Shown here piece by piece: positions 20,075-29,839 of a stretch of 64,000 bases of DNA. The position numbers and the translations under genes were made by a program. The notes beneath the pieces were generated by a model. That model was given only the letters and a program-made list of their open reading frames with translations. It ran no database searches and was not told the DNA's origin. The DNA comes from Maribellus luteus (GTDB taxonomy: Bacteria; Bacteroidota; Bacteroidia; Bacteroidales; Prolixibacteraceae), in NCBI RefSeq assembly GCF_003576475.1, contig NZ_QWGR01000007.1:192799-256798 (forward strand), given 5' to 3'. Numbering within the stretch: position 1 is the first letter of the stretch; every line of letters starts with the position of its first letter.

Positions 20075-20959
20075 TCAATCGTAACGGTGTTCGTCAGCTG
20101 ACGGATAATCGTCATTGGCTGATCCGCAGGCACAATCCTGATGAAGTCCTTTTTCATACTGCTCCAGTGCTCTTAAACTCATACCCATGTTCGAGAAACC
20201 GCCGTCGTGGAACAGGTTCTGCATGGTAACCATTTTGGTTAAGTCGGAGAACAAGGTAATACAGTAATTGGCACATTCTGCGGCAGATGCATTACCCAGC
20301 GGCGACATTCTTTCGGCAAAATCGAGCAAACGGTCAAAACCTTTCACACCGTTTCCGGCAGTGGTGATGGTGGGCGATTGCGAAATGGTATTCACCCTTA
20401 CGCGGCGCTCACGTCCGTAGATGTAACCAAAGCTACGCGCAAACGATTCCAACAGCGCTTTGGCATCGGCCATGTCGTTGTACCCGTAAAAAGTACGCTG
20501 CGCTGCCACATACGACAGTGCTACTACCGAACCCCATTCGTTGATGGCATCCAGTTTACGGGCGGTTTGCATTACTTTGTGGAAAGATATGGCGGAAACA
20601 TCCAGCGTTTTATCCAGGTAGTTATAATCCAGGTCGCTGTAATGTCTTTCTTTTCTTACGTTGGGAGACATTCCGATGGAGTGCAGAACAAAGTCAATTT
20701 TTCCTCCCAGGTATTCCATCGATTCCTTAAAAAGGTTGGTTAAATCATCTGTATTAGTAGCATCCGCTCCAATTACGATGGTATTTAACTTTTCGGCCAG
20801 TCCATTGGTTTCACCCATCCGGATGGCCACCGGCGTGTTGGTAAGCGTAATTTTGGCACCTTCTTCGTGTGCTCTTTCAGCTACTTTCCAGGCAATGGAA
20901 TCGGGGTTAAGAGCCCCAAAAATAATTCCTCTTTTTCCTTTTAATAAGTTATTACCCAT
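20075..20959 (-). CDS. fabI: Enoyl-[acyl-carrier-protein] reductase (NADH), FabI type
   Basis: The 294-residue short-chain-dehydrogenase-fold enzyme reduces enoyl-ACP in fatty acid elongation. The dinucleotide-binding start is KRGIIFGALNPDSIAW. The catalytic pair is Y160-x6-K167 (YNDMADAK) with the second conserved tyrosine Y150. The stretch VNTISQSPTITTAG replaces the usual substrate-loop sequence and is the divergent-FabI form seen in Bacteroidota. The C-terminal extension of about 30 residues ends CACGSANDDYPSADEHRYD and contains two cysteines of unknown role. It is a single gene on the minus strand. Confidence 0.95.
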   Translation of the reverse strand: MGNNLLKGKRGIIFGALNPDSIAWKVAERAHEEGAKITLTNTPVAIRMGETNGLAEKLNTIVIGADATNTDDLTNLFKESMEYLGGKIDFVLHSIGMSPNVRKERHYSDLDYNYLDKTLDVSAISFHKVMQTARKLDAINEWGSVVALSYVAAQRTFYGYNDMADAKALLESFARSFGYIYGRERRVRVNTISQSPTITTAGNGVKGFDRLLDFAERMSPLGNASAAECANYCITLFSDLTKMVTMQNLFHDGGFSNMGMSLRALEQYEKGLHQDCACGSANDDYPSADEHRYD

Positions 20960-21391
20960 GATGGTTTTAATTATAAATAATGAGTTGCAAATTTAATTGA
21001 GTTTAAATAAAACGAATAAAGAATGTACTTTTTACGTGTGAAACTCGCCTATAATTAACTGTTTGCGCCGAATATTGTTCAGAACTGTTCAAAAATTAAG
21101 TTTTATATGAATGGGTAGAAAACCGCAGATACTTGTTTGTTTTTTAACATTGACCTCGTTGAGAAGACAGATATTATGCGGTTTCTGGTTGGTAGTGAAG
21201 ACTTTGCCAAATGAATAAAAACACTTTTAAAATTTGTGATTTGTTGCCAATGCTTTAAGGCGGATTACTACAGAATATGCTGTTAATCATTCGCATTTCA
21301 TAAACTTTAGCACCCGTTAGATGCTGGAATTCGTTCGATCTTTTATAGCTTTGAACTGGAATTTTTCATCATTTATCATAAACCTAGAAAT
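20960..21391. other. Divergent intergenic region, fabI and the peptidase gene
   Basis: This 430-base stretch should hold the promoters of fabI (minus) and of the peptidase gene at 21392 (plus). I see no reading frame and no clear operator or hairpin. Confidence 0.5.
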
Positions 21392-23041
21392 ATGAGAAAC
21401 ACTTTTCTAATACTGTTGTTGTCAGTGGCAACATTCAGTTGTTCAAACTCCTCTAAAAAGGAAACAAAACAAGATAAAATGGAAGTGAACCAGGAAATTA
21501 AGAACAAGGCGGATGAGTTTGCCTCTTTCAAGTTAACCACCGACTTGTCTGTTCTTTCAGAAAAAGAAAAACAAATGCTGCCGTTGTTGTTTGAAGCTGC
21601 TAAAATTATGGATGACATTTTTTGGCAGGAAGCCTACGGCAATAAAGAAGAATTGCTTGGAAAAGACTGGGATGAGTACACCCGGAAATTTATCAGCATC
21701 AATTACGGTCCGTGGGAAAGATTGCACAACAATGAGCCGTTTTTGCCGGGCTTTGGAGCCAAGCCTGCAGGGGCCAATTTCTATCCGGCCGATATGACAA
21801 AGGCAGAATTTGACGCTTGGGAAGATGAAACAAAAACAAGCTTGTATACCTTGATCAGAAGGGGCGAAGACGGGGAATTAAAATCGATTCCATATCACGT
21901 CGCTTTTAAGGAGCAGGTGGATAAGGCCTCGGCATTGCTGAAACAAGCAGCTGAACTGGCTGAAGACCCAGGCTTGAAAAATTACCTGGAAAAAAGGGCA
22001 GAAGCTTTGCTTACCGACGAATATTACGAGAGCGATGTAGCTTGGATGGAGATGAAAAACAATACCATCGATTTTGTGATTGGGCCGATTGAAAACTACG
22101 AGGACCAATTGTATGGCTACAAAGCTGCGCATGAATCGTACATTCTTATTAAAGACAAAAACTGGAGCGTTAAGCTGGAAAAATATGCGGCTTTGTTACC
22201 GGGACTACAAAAAGCCCTGCCGTGCGAGCCCAAATACAAAAACGAAACACCCGGTGTGGATTCGGATATGAATGTTTACGATGCCGTTTTTTATGCCGGC
22301 GACTGCAACTCGGGAAGTAAAACCATTGCCATTAACCTGCCCAACGACGAACGGGTGCGCGAATCAAAAGGAAGCCGCAAACTTCAGTTGAAAAATTCGA
22401 TGCAGGCAAAATTTGACAAGATATTGGTTCCGATTGCTGAACTTCTGATTGCCGAAGATCAACGTTCGCACGTTAAATTCGATGCTTTCTTTGAAAATAC
22501 CATGTTTCACGAAGTAGCACACGGATTGGGGCTGGGAAATACCGTTGACCAAAGCACTACGGTGCGCGAGGCATTAAAAGAAACCTATACTTCGATTGAA
22601 GAAAACAAAGCCGATATTCTGGGCTTGTGGTGCGTTTACCAGCTCAACGAAATGGGAGAACTGGGCGACAAAGACATGATGGATAATTTTGTGACTTTTA
22701 TGGCGGGCATTTTCCGTTCGGTAAGATTTGGAGCCGCCAGCGCCCATGGTAAAGCCAACATGATGCGTTTTTATTACTTCCAGGAAACAGGCGCTTTTAC
22801 GCGCGATGAAACAACAGGAACCTACCGTGTTGATTTTGAAAAAATGAAACAGGCCATGCTTGGACTTTCTGAAACGGTATTAAAAATCCAGGGTGACGGC
22901 GATTACGAAACGGCTAAAAAGATGATCGACGAAAAAGGGAACATCCGCGAAGCTTTGCAAAAAGACCTGGATAGAATCGGTGAAGCCGGAATTCCGCGCG
23001 ACATCGTTTTTGAACAGGGACCGGAAGCACTCGGCTTGTAA
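21392..23041 (+). CDS. Lipoprotein zinc peptidase, M49 (dipeptidyl peptidase III)-like
   Basis: The 549-residue protein begins with a lipoprotein signal (LLLSVATFSC, Cys 17). The zinc site is H373-E374-V-A-H377-G with the distal ligand in E403-E-N-K-A-D408. The second motif matches the EExxAD element of family M49. M49 proteins usually have HExxGH with one extra residue, so this protein has the shorter HExxH form. It is probably an exported or outer-membrane-anchored aminopeptidase-like hydrolase. Related Bacteroidota proteins are sometimes mis-annotated as dihydrofolate reductase. It is a single gene, followed by a strong terminator. Confidence 0.75.
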   Translation: MRNTFLILLLSVATFSCSNSSKKETKQDKMEVNQEIKNKADEFASFKLTTDLSVLSEKEKQMLPLLFEAAKIMDDIFWQEAYGNKEELLGKDWDEYTRKFISINYGPWERLHNNEPFLPGFGAKPAGANFYPADMTKAEFDAWEDETKTSLYTLIRRGEDGELKSIPYHVAFKEQVDKASALLKQAAELAEDPGLKNYLEKRAEALLTDEYYESDVAWMEMKNNTIDFVIGPIENYEDQLYGYKAAHESYILIKDKNWSVKLEKYAALLPGLQKALPCEPKYKNETPGVDSDMNVYDAVFYAGDCNSGSKTIAINLPNDERVRESKGSRKLQLKNSMQAKFDKILVPIAELLIAEDQRSHVKFDAFFENTMFHEVAHGLGLGNTVDQSTTVREALKETYTSIEENKADILGLWCVYQLNEMGELGDKDMMDNFVTFMAGIFRSVRFGAASAHGKANMMRFYYFQETGAFTRDETTGTYRVDFEKMKQAMLGLSETVLKIQGDGDYETAKKMIDEKGNIREALQKDLDRIGEAGIPRDIVFEQGPEALGL

Positions 23042-23064
23042 ATCAATAGTAAAATCATAAGCGA

Positions 23065-23103
23065 AATACCTGTCAGGAAAAGTTTCCGGCAGGTATTTTT
23101 TTT
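23065..23103 (+). terminator. Terminator after the M49-like gene
   Basis: AATACCTG pairs with CAGGTATT (about 23065-23072 with 23090-23097), with a nested inner pairing, and a T run follows. Confidence 0.9.
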
Positions 23104-23199
23104 GTATTTGCACGTGTAGCTGCTTTTTGTGGCGGCCAATTACTTCGTTGAAAGACATCTAGTTCCGGAAATTTTTTATCTTGCACTAAAATTCGCACA

Positions 23200-23640
23200 A
23201 TGAAACGGATTCTGGCAGCATTCTTAATTCTTCTGGCAAACCTGGTTTTGCTGGTGCATGCTGTTATTCCGCATCATCATCACAGCGAAAACCTTTGTTT
23301 CGACCTCACCGTTACGGAGCAGAGCAACACCGAAACCTGCTGCAGCGGAATCTGTACCAAAGAGAATCATCCGGATGATCCGGATAAAGAGTCTGACTGC
23401 TGCACGCTTTCTCACATTATTGCGCTTTTCAACGGAGATATCAAACAAAACATCCGAGCTCACATCAGTTCACATGATTTGCTGAGCAATGTATCGTTTG
23501 TCGCACTCGAAGGCAACGAAAATTCAGGGATTTTGAATCCCCGTTTCTTTATCGAGATTGTTTTCAACGATCAACTTCCCATTTATCATTCGCTGGCCAG
23601 CAAGGCCTTTGGCTTAAGAGGTCCTCCTTTTGTCGGCTAA
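23200..23640 (+). CDS. Small His/Cys-rich secreted protein of the metal efflux cluster
   Basis: The 146-residue protein has an N-terminal signal or anchor helix, then IPHHHHSENLC and several cysteine pairs (TCCSGIC, DCCTLSH). Its C-terminus is GLRGPPFVG. Such short proteins (I recall the DUF6769 type) sit at the front of Cus-like metal-efflux operons in Bacteroidota. The His and Cys groups suggest soft-metal binding in the periplasm. The adaptor gene follows after about 200 bases. The family name is from memory and was not checked. Confidence 0.6.
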   Translation: MKRILAAFLILLANLVLLVHAVIPHHHHSENLCFDLTVTEQSNTETCCSGICTKENHPDDPDKESDCCTLSHIIALFNGDIKQNIRAHISSHDLLSNVSFVALEGNENSGILNPRFFIEIVFNDQLPIYHSLASKAFGLRGPPFVG

Positions 23641-23836
23641 ATTCCGGTAGACTGGAATAACATTTCATGCTGGTTTCTGACCGGAATCTTTCGCTTTCTT
23701 TTTGATGTACGATGCCAAATGGGTTTGAATCTGATTCAACCTGGCAGTGGGTTGTATTTCAGAGTGAATGCGCACTTATTTTTCAAAAGATCCAATACCG
23801 GATCACAGTTTCAATACTTAGTATAATCATAAACAA

Positions 23837-25357
23837 ATGAAACGAATATTATTTTTTATTACCGCGTTATCCGTATTAGCATGGGGCTGCAAAGAAAACG
23901 CGAAGGTGGAGAATGAGGCTGATCACGATCACGACCATGAACACGAGGAAGTAAAATTTCAATACACCGGTTATTCCGAAAGCCTGGAGTGTTTTGCTGA
24001 AGCCGATCCTTTTGTTTTGGGGGAAGAGAGCAATGTTTTATCGCATTTTTCGTGGCTGAGCAATTTTAAACCTGTCAATAACACACGGGTAACGCTTAAA
24101 CTGCAAGTGAATACAAGCGAAGTGAGCGAGACACTGGAAGAAACGGATCGGCCGGGGATTTACAGTTTCAATCTCAAGTCGGAAATGGCAGGAAGCGGAA
24201 AGCTGGTTTATGAAATCCAATCAGGCGAAGAAACGTTTCGGTTGGAAGTCCCCAATATTACGGTGTATCAGAACGATGAAGCTGCCCACGAAGCGGCAGA
24301 AAAAGCGGAAATTTCAGGGATTAATGCATCCGTTTTTACTAAAGAACAATCCTGGAAAATCGATTTCAGAACAGAACTGCCCGCCAACGAACCTTTCGGG
24401 CAGGTGATAAAAACCGTGGCGCAGGTTCAGTCAGTTCCTTCGGATGAAATCACACTCACTGCCAAATCAAACGGAATGGTGCAGTTTGTAAGCCATAACC
24501 TGGTGGCTGGAAAAACGGTTGCGGCCGGTGAAAATTTATTCAGCATTAGCGGAAATCAGCTGGCAGTGAATAATTCGGCGGTGATGTATGCCGAGGCCAA
24601 AAACAACTACGCAACCTCTAAACTGGATTACGAGCGCAAACAGGAGCTGGCAAAGGAAAAGATTGTTTCGGAGAAGGATTTGCTTGAGGCGCGGAATAAA
24701 TACGAAAATGCACGAATAATTTACCAGAACCTGGAGGATAACTTTAACGATCGCGGCGAATGGGTAAAAAGCCCTGCCAATGGTTACATCCGGCAGGTGT
24801 TGGTGAAGAATGGCGAGTACGCCGAACCCGGACAGGCACTGGCCACCATAACCCGGAACCGGGGGTATATGTTGTACGCCGAAATTCAGCCCAAATACCG
24901 CGAATGTATGAAGCATTATTCGGATGCGGTAATCCGGACTATGGGAAGCAATAAATCTTACGCATTGAAGGATCTGAATGGTGAATTGATGGCCACCGGA
25001 AACAGCACCGGTGAAGGGAATTTCATGGTTCCGGTACATTTAAGAACAGATGCTTCAGTGGAGTTGATCCCGGGCGATTTTGTTGAATTGTACCTTAAAA
25101 CGGCCTCGGAAGAAAATAAAGTAGTGGTTCCGAATTCGGCTTTACTCGAAGAACAGGGATATTTCTTTGTGTATGTTCAGCTTACGCCTGAATTATTTGA
25201 AAAACGGGAAGTAAAAACCGGGACTACCGACGGACTTTCAACAGAGATAAAAGCAGGACTTTCTTCGCACGAGAGAGTTGTTACACAGGGAGCGATGTTT
25301 ATTAAACTGTCGCAGGCAACCGGGGCGCTTGACCCACACGCCGGACACGTACATTAA
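23837..25357 (+). CDS. RND efflux periplasmic adaptor, CusB/CzcB type
   Basis: The 506-residue lipoprotein (lipobox ALSVLAWGC) has a His-rich N-terminal tail (DHDHDHEHEE, about residues 33-42). The core holds the barrel-sandwich hybrid segment (LTAKSNGMVQFVSHNLVAGKTV), a hairpin of helices (about 248-305) and the membrane-proximal C-terminus ending DPHAGHVH. It should link the inner-membrane pump to the outer-membrane channel and pass metal ions. The His clusters suggest Cu(I)/Ag(I) or Zn. It is the first of three contiguous efflux genes. Confidence 0.9.
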   Translation: MKRILFFITALSVLAWGCKENAKVENEADHDHDHEHEEVKFQYTGYSESLECFAEADPFVLGEESNVLSHFSWLSNFKPVNNTRVTLKLQVNTSEVSETLEETDRPGIYSFNLKSEMAGSGKLVYEIQSGEETFRLEVPNITVYQNDEAAHEAAEKAEISGINASVFTKEQSWKIDFRTELPANEPFGQVIKTVAQVQSVPSDEITLTAKSNGMVQFVSHNLVAGKTVAAGENLFSISGNQLAVNNSAVMYAEAKNNYATSKLDYERKQELAKEKIVSEKDLLEARNKYENARIIYQNLEDNFNDRGEWVKSPANGYIRQVLVKNGEYAEPGQALATITRNRGYMLYAEIQPKYRECMKHYSDAVIRTMGSNKSYALKDLNGELMATGNSTGEGNFMVPVHLRTDASVELIPGDFVELYLKTASEENKVVVPNSALLEEQGYFFVYVQLTPELFEKREVKTGTTDGLSTEIKAGLSSHERVVTQGAMFIKLSQATGALDPHAGHVH

Positions 25358-25368
25358 AACCGGAAATC

Positions 25369-28300
25369 ATGTTGAATAATATAATCCGATTTTCACTCAA
25401 CAATAAATACTTCATCCTTTTTTGCTCGTTGGCACTGGTTGTGGTGGGAACCCGCACGGCCTCCCGAATGGATGTGGATGTGTTCCCCGACCTGACCGCG
25501 CCTACAGTGGTGGTAATGACCGATGCACACGGAATGGCGTCGGAGGAAGTAGAGAGATTGGTAACTTTTCCTATCGAAACCGCAGTAAACGGCGCTACCG
25601 ATGTGCGCCGGGTGCGGTCAAGTTCTGCCTATGGTTTTTCCTTTGTTTGGGTTGAATTTGACTGGGGAACCGATGTTTTTAAAGCGCGGCAGATTGTGAG
25701 CGAGAAACTGATCAGCGTGTCGTCGCAGATGCCGCTGGGCGTGGGACAACCCATGCTGGCGCCGCAATCGAGTGTGATGGGCGAGATTTTCTTTATCGGA
25801 ATGCAGGCCGACAGCACCAGTATGATGGACCTTCGCACCATTGCCGAGTGGAACGTAAAGCCCCTGGTACTGGCTACCGGCGGAGTTTCGCAGGTTACGA
25901 TCATCGGTGGCGACTACAAGCAGTACCAGGTACTGGCTGATCCACACAAAATGGGCTATTTTGGAGTTTCGATGGACGAGTTGGCAGAAGCCTGTCAGTC
26001 GATGAGCCGAAATTCAACCGGAAGCGTGGTGCGCCAATTTGGTAACGAATACGTGGTTCGGGGCATCGGAAGATCGTCAGACCTCGAAACGCTGGCTAAT
26101 TCGTACATCAAATCCAATAACGAAAAACCGGTTCGTGTGCGCGATGTGGCAACGGTTCAGATCGGGAGTGCCGTAAAAATGGGGTATGCCTCTGAAAATG
26201 CGAAACCGGCAGTCATCATTTCGATCTCGAAGCAACCGAATATCAATACCATTGATGTTACGAACCGAATTCAGGCCAACCTGGAAGTGCTTCAAAAAAC
26301 ATTGCCTCCCGACGTAAAATTGGATACCGGCATTTTTCGCCAGGCCGATTTTATTGAAACTTCGGTAAACAATGTGCAGAAAGCTTTGATTGAAGGCAGT
26401 ATCCTTGTGGTGATCATCCTGTTCCTTTTCCTGGGAAGCTTCAGGACTACGCTCATTTCATTGCTGGCGATTCCGCTGTCGCTGCTAGGTGCCATTGTTG
26501 TGCTGAAACTGATGGGAATGAACATCAATACCATGAGTTTGGGCGGAATGGCCATTGCCATCGGATCGCTGGTTGACGATGCCATTATCGACGTGGAAAA
26601 CGTATACAAACGCCTACGGCAAAACCAACAATTACCGGCCTTAAAAAGACGGTCGGCTTTTGATGTGGTCTTTGAAGCCTCAAAGGAAATCCGTGCTTCC
26701 ATTCTGAATGCAACACTGATTATTATGGTGGCCTTTTTACCGCTCTTTTTCCTCACGGGGATGGAGGGGCGCATGTTGAAACCGCTGGGAATTTCATTCA
26801 TTGTGTCGCTTTTTGTGTCGTTGATTGTTGCCATGACATTAACACCCTTACTCGCGAAGATTTTGCTTACCAACGAAAAATACCTGAAGAAAAACGAAAA
26901 GGAAAAATGGCTGGTGAGAAAGCTTTCAGTTGCTTACGAAAAAGCGCTGAACTGGTCGCTTCACCACAAGCGGGTGATTGTATTTTCAACTTTGGCCATC
27001 CTGGTGTTAGCCCTTGTTACCTTATCCGGATTCGGCCGTAGTTTTTTGCCTGCGTTTAACGAAGGATCGCTGACCATTTCAGTCATTACCAAACCTGGGA
27101 CTTCGCTGGAAGAAAGCAACAAGATTGGTAACCTGGTGGAAACGGAGTTGCTTTTGGTACCCGAAATTCTGCACACCGCGCGAAGAACGGGCAGGGGAGA
27201 GCTGGACGAACATTCGCAGACAACCAACAGTGCCGAAATTGATGTAAAATTTGCGCTTGACAAACGCGATGCAGAGGAGTTTATGGAAGATGTCAGGGAT
27301 AAACTGGCACATGTTCCGGGGATTGCCTTTACGGTGGGGCAGCCACTTGGGCACCGCATTGACCACATGCTTTCAGGAACACGTGCAAACATTGCGATCA
27401 AGCTGTTTGGGACCGACCTGAACCGGATGTTCGCCATCGGAAATCAAGTAAAAGCCACGATTGCGGATGTGGCAGGACTGGTAGATGTAAACGTCGATCA
27501 GCAGGTGGAAATTCCCCAGATTCAAATCCGGCCCAACCGCGATTTACTTGCCGAATATGGAATTTCGCTGGAGGAATTCAACCGGTTTGTGGATGTGGCT
27601 TTTGGGGGCGAAAAGCAAGCCGATATTTACGAAGGGCAGCGCAGTTTCGACCTGATTTTGCGATTGAACAAAGATTTTACCGAGAGCATCGAGGGCATAA
27701 AATCGGCTTTGATTGACACGGAGAACGGCAAAAAAGTGCCCCTCGAGCAAGTGGCCGATGTGGTTTCGGTGGCCGGACCAAGTTCCATTTCGCGCGAAAA
27801 TGTTCAGCGAAAAGTGGTGATCTCGGCCAATGTTGCCGGGCGGGACTTGCGCGGAGTGGTAACCGACATTAGAAACAACATCGAACAGGAAATAGAGTTA
27901 CCCGAAGGCTACCGGATCGAGTACGGCGGACAGTTTGAAAGCGAAGCAGCTGCATCGCGCACTTTGTTGCTGACTTCCATACTGGCCGTGTTGCTGATCT
28001 TTTTCCTGCTTTACCAGGAATTTAAAGACTTTAAACTGGCTGGAATTATATTGATGAACCTGCCGCTGGCACTGATTGGCGGCGTGTTCTCCATCTATTT
28101 CACCTCGGGAATTCTAAGTATACCCGCCATTATCGGCTTTATTACGCTGTTCGGAATTGCCACCAGAAACGGGATTCTTCTTATTTCAAACTACCAAAAA
28201 CTGGACAATGGTACCAACTCACTGAAAGAAACGATCATCAAAGGTTCTTCAGATCGGTTGAACGCCATACTAATGACGGCGCTCACCGCGGCTTTGGCGC

Positions 28301-28470
28301 TAATTCCGCTGGCACTGAACGGAAACGTGTCAGGAAACGAAATCCAAAGCCCGATGGCAAAAGTGATCCTTGGCGGACTGCTGACGTCCACCATGCTGAA
28401 TATTTTCCTGGTACCCATCGTGTACTTTGAATTGAGAAAACGTGGAATCATCAAAAACGAAAAAGAATGA
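25369..28470 (+). CDS. Heavy-metal efflux RND pump, CusA/CzcA type
   Basis: The 1033-residue proton-driven transporter has twelve membrane helices in the RND pattern and two large periplasmic loops. It starts SLNNKYFILFCSLALV and holds VDVFPDLTAPTV, the helix-4 motif IGSLVDDAIIDVENV with the paired aspartates, and the C-terminal GIATRNGILLISNYQ. It expels ions from periplasm or cytoplasm. The gene sits 12 bases after the adaptor, and its stop overlaps the TolC-type start. The metal cannot be assigned safely. Neighbouring His/Cys-rich proteins favour copper or silver. Confidence 0.93.
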   Translation: MLNNIIRFSLNNKYFILFCSLALVVVGTRTASRMDVDVFPDLTAPTVVVMTDAHGMASEEVERLVTFPIETAVNGATDVRRVRSSSAYGFSFVWVEFDWGTDVFKARQIVSEKLISVSSQMPLGVGQPMLAPQSSVMGEIFFIGMQADSTSMMDLRTIAEWNVKPLVLATGGVSQVTIIGGDYKQYQVLADPHKMGYFGVSMDELAEACQSMSRNSTGSVVRQFGNEYVVRGIGRSSDLETLANSYIKSNNEKPVRVRDVATVQIGSAVKMGYASENAKPAVIISISKQPNINTIDVTNRIQANLEVLQKTLPPDVKLDTGIFRQADFIETSVNNVQKALIEGSILVVIILFLFLGSFRTTLISLLAIPLSLLGAIVVLKLMGMNINTMSLGGMAIAIGSLVDDAIIDVENVYKRLRQNQQLPALKRRSAFDVVFEASKEIRASILNATLIIMVAFLPLFFLTGMEGRMLKPLGISFIVSLFVSLIVAMTLTPLLAKILLTNEKYLKKNEKEKWLVRKLSVAYEKALNWSLHHKRVIVFSTLAILVLALVTLSGFGRSFLPAFNEGSLTISVITKPGTSLEESNKIGNLVETELLLVPEILHTARRTGRGELDEHSQTTNSAEIDVKFALDKRDAEEFMEDVRDKLAHVPGIAFTVGQPLGHRIDHMLSGTRANIAIKLFGTDLNRMFAIGNQVKATIADVAGLVDVNVDQQVEIPQIQIRPNRDLLAEYGISLEEFNRFVDVAFGGEKQADIYEGQRSFDLILRLNKDFTESIEGIKSALIDTENGKKVPLEQVADVVSVAGPSSISRENVQRKVVISANVAGRDLRGVVTDIRNNIEQEIELPEGYRIEYGGQFESEAAASRTLLLTSILAVLLIFFLLYQEFKDFKLAGIILMNLPLALIGGVFSIYFTSGILSIPAIIGFITLFGIATRNGILLISNYQKLDNGTNSLKETIIKGSSDRLNAILMTALTAALALIPLALNGNVSGNEIQSPMAKVILGGLLTSTMLNIFLVPIVYFELRKRGIIKNEKE

Positions 28471-29648
28471 AACGACTAATAATCTATGTGCTGGCAACTA
28501 TCGTAATGGCTGTTGATGCGGGAGCGCAAACCAGCATCGATCAGGTATTGCGCGAAGTAGAGCAGAACAACACCACGCTGGTGGCTTTAAAACGAAGAGT
28601 GGATGCGGAGACAGCCGGAAATAAAACCGACCTCTTTTTACCCAATCCCGAAGTGGAATTTAATTACCTGTTCGGAAGTCCTTCGTCCATCGGGAACCGC
28701 ACAGACATCAGCATAACACAAGGCTTTGACTTCCCGACGGTTTACAGCCGCCGAAGCGATATTTCGAATTTAAGAAACGAGCAGGTGTTACTGGAATACA
28801 AACGTCAGCAAAAAGAATTATTCTTGCATACCCGCCAGGTTTGCAATCAAGTGATTTACCTGAATTCGATGCTGAAAGAATATGATGAGCGGATTGAAAA
28901 TGCCCGCCGGATGGTGGATCTTTTTCAAACAAAATTTGAAACAGGTGAAGCCAATGTGCTGGATTACAACAAAGCGCGCCTGGCCTTGCTCGATCTGAGC
29001 AAAAAAGCAGAAGCGCTGCAAGTAACCCGCGAGGAGCAGCTGGCAGAATTGACTCGTCTGAACGGTGGAAAAGAGATCGATCTTCAGCTCGCTGACTTTC
29101 CGGCGATCATTATTCCCGATGATTTTGAAAGCTGGTATGCGCAGGCCGAACAAAACAACCCGGTGCTGGCATGGCTTAAACTTGAAACCGAGGTAGGCCG
29201 GCAAAATGAAAAACTGAACTCAGCCCTTGCTCTGCCAAAGTTTCAGGCCGGTTATATGAGTGAAAAAGTGGTGGGAGAACGTTTTCAGGGGATTTCGGTT
29301 GGAGTGTCGGTGCCGCTGTGGGAGAGCAAGAATAAAGTAAAAGAAGCGCGCGCGCTTACCGAAGTTTCCAGGGCGGTAGAGCAGGACAACCAACTCAGGT
29401 TTTATAACTCGCTGAAAGCCTTACATGCAAAAGGTCTGCAATTGCAAAGCAGTCTGAGCGACTATCAGCAGGAATTGGAATTGTGCAACAACACCACGCT
29501 GGCTGCCAAAGCTCTGGAAGCAGGAGAAATATCGATGATCGATTACATTCTGGAGCTGACGGTGTATTACGAAAGCTTTAACAACATGATCGAAATTCAA
29601 AAAGATCTGCACCAAACCCAGGCCGAACTGATGCAGTTCGAACAGTAG
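28467..29648 (+). CDS. TolC-family outer membrane efflux protein
   Basis: The 393-residue protein has an N-terminal signal peptide (ending GAQT) and two long heptad-rich stretches (about 70-190 and 290-390), as in TolC/CusC channels. The repeated segment NKARLALLDLSKKAEALQVT and its equivalent EAGEISMIDYILELTVYYES are the usual inner helix motifs. The start overlaps the pump gene by four bases (ATGA). It completes the tripartite efflux system. Confidence 0.9.
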   Translation: MKRLIIYVLATIVMAVDAGAQTSIDQVLREVEQNNTTLVALKRRVDAETAGNKTDLFLPNPEVEFNYLFGSPSSIGNRTDISITQGFDFPTVYSRRSDISNLRNEQVLLEYKRQQKELFLHTRQVCNQVIYLNSMLKEYDERIENARRMVDLFQTKFETGEANVLDYNKARLALLDLSKKAEALQVTREEQLAELTRLNGGKEIDLQLADFPAIIIPDDFESWYAQAEQNNPVLAWLKLETEVGRQNEKLNSALALPKFQAGYMSEKVVGERFQGISVGVSVPLWESKNKVKEARALTEVSRAVEQDNQLRFYNSLKALHAKGLQLQSSLSDYQQELELCNNTTLAAKALEAGEISMIDYILELTVYYESFNNMIEIQKDLHQTQAELMQFEQ

Positions 29649-29718
29649 TTAATCAAATAACTTCTCGTGGCCTGCCATGAGATCATCACCTGGGAATAGA
29701 AATCCTTAACAAAATGAT

Positions 29719-29750
29719 ACTCCCCGTCGGCTTAGCTGCGGGGAGTTTTT
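29719..29750 (+). terminator. Terminator of the efflux operon
   Basis: ACTCCCCG (29719-29726) pairs with CGGGGAGT (29739-29746), followed by TTTTT. Confidence 0.92.
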
Positions 29751-29826
29751 ATTTGAGGGCCGAGCCGGAAGCGAATACAAAAGGGCGTTTAACAAGCTGT
29801 TAACAACGCTATTTAACCTTTTGTGT

Positions 29827-29834
29827 TATATTTG
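29827..29834 (+). promoter_or_regulatory. TATATTTG box directly before the gene at 29840
   Basis: TATATTTG matches the Bacteroidota second promoter box and is followed only six bases later by the GTG start, so the predicted transcript would be leaderless or nearly so. No clear TTTG is seen 19-20 bases upstream. Confidence 0.45.
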
Positions 29835-29839
29835 CAACG

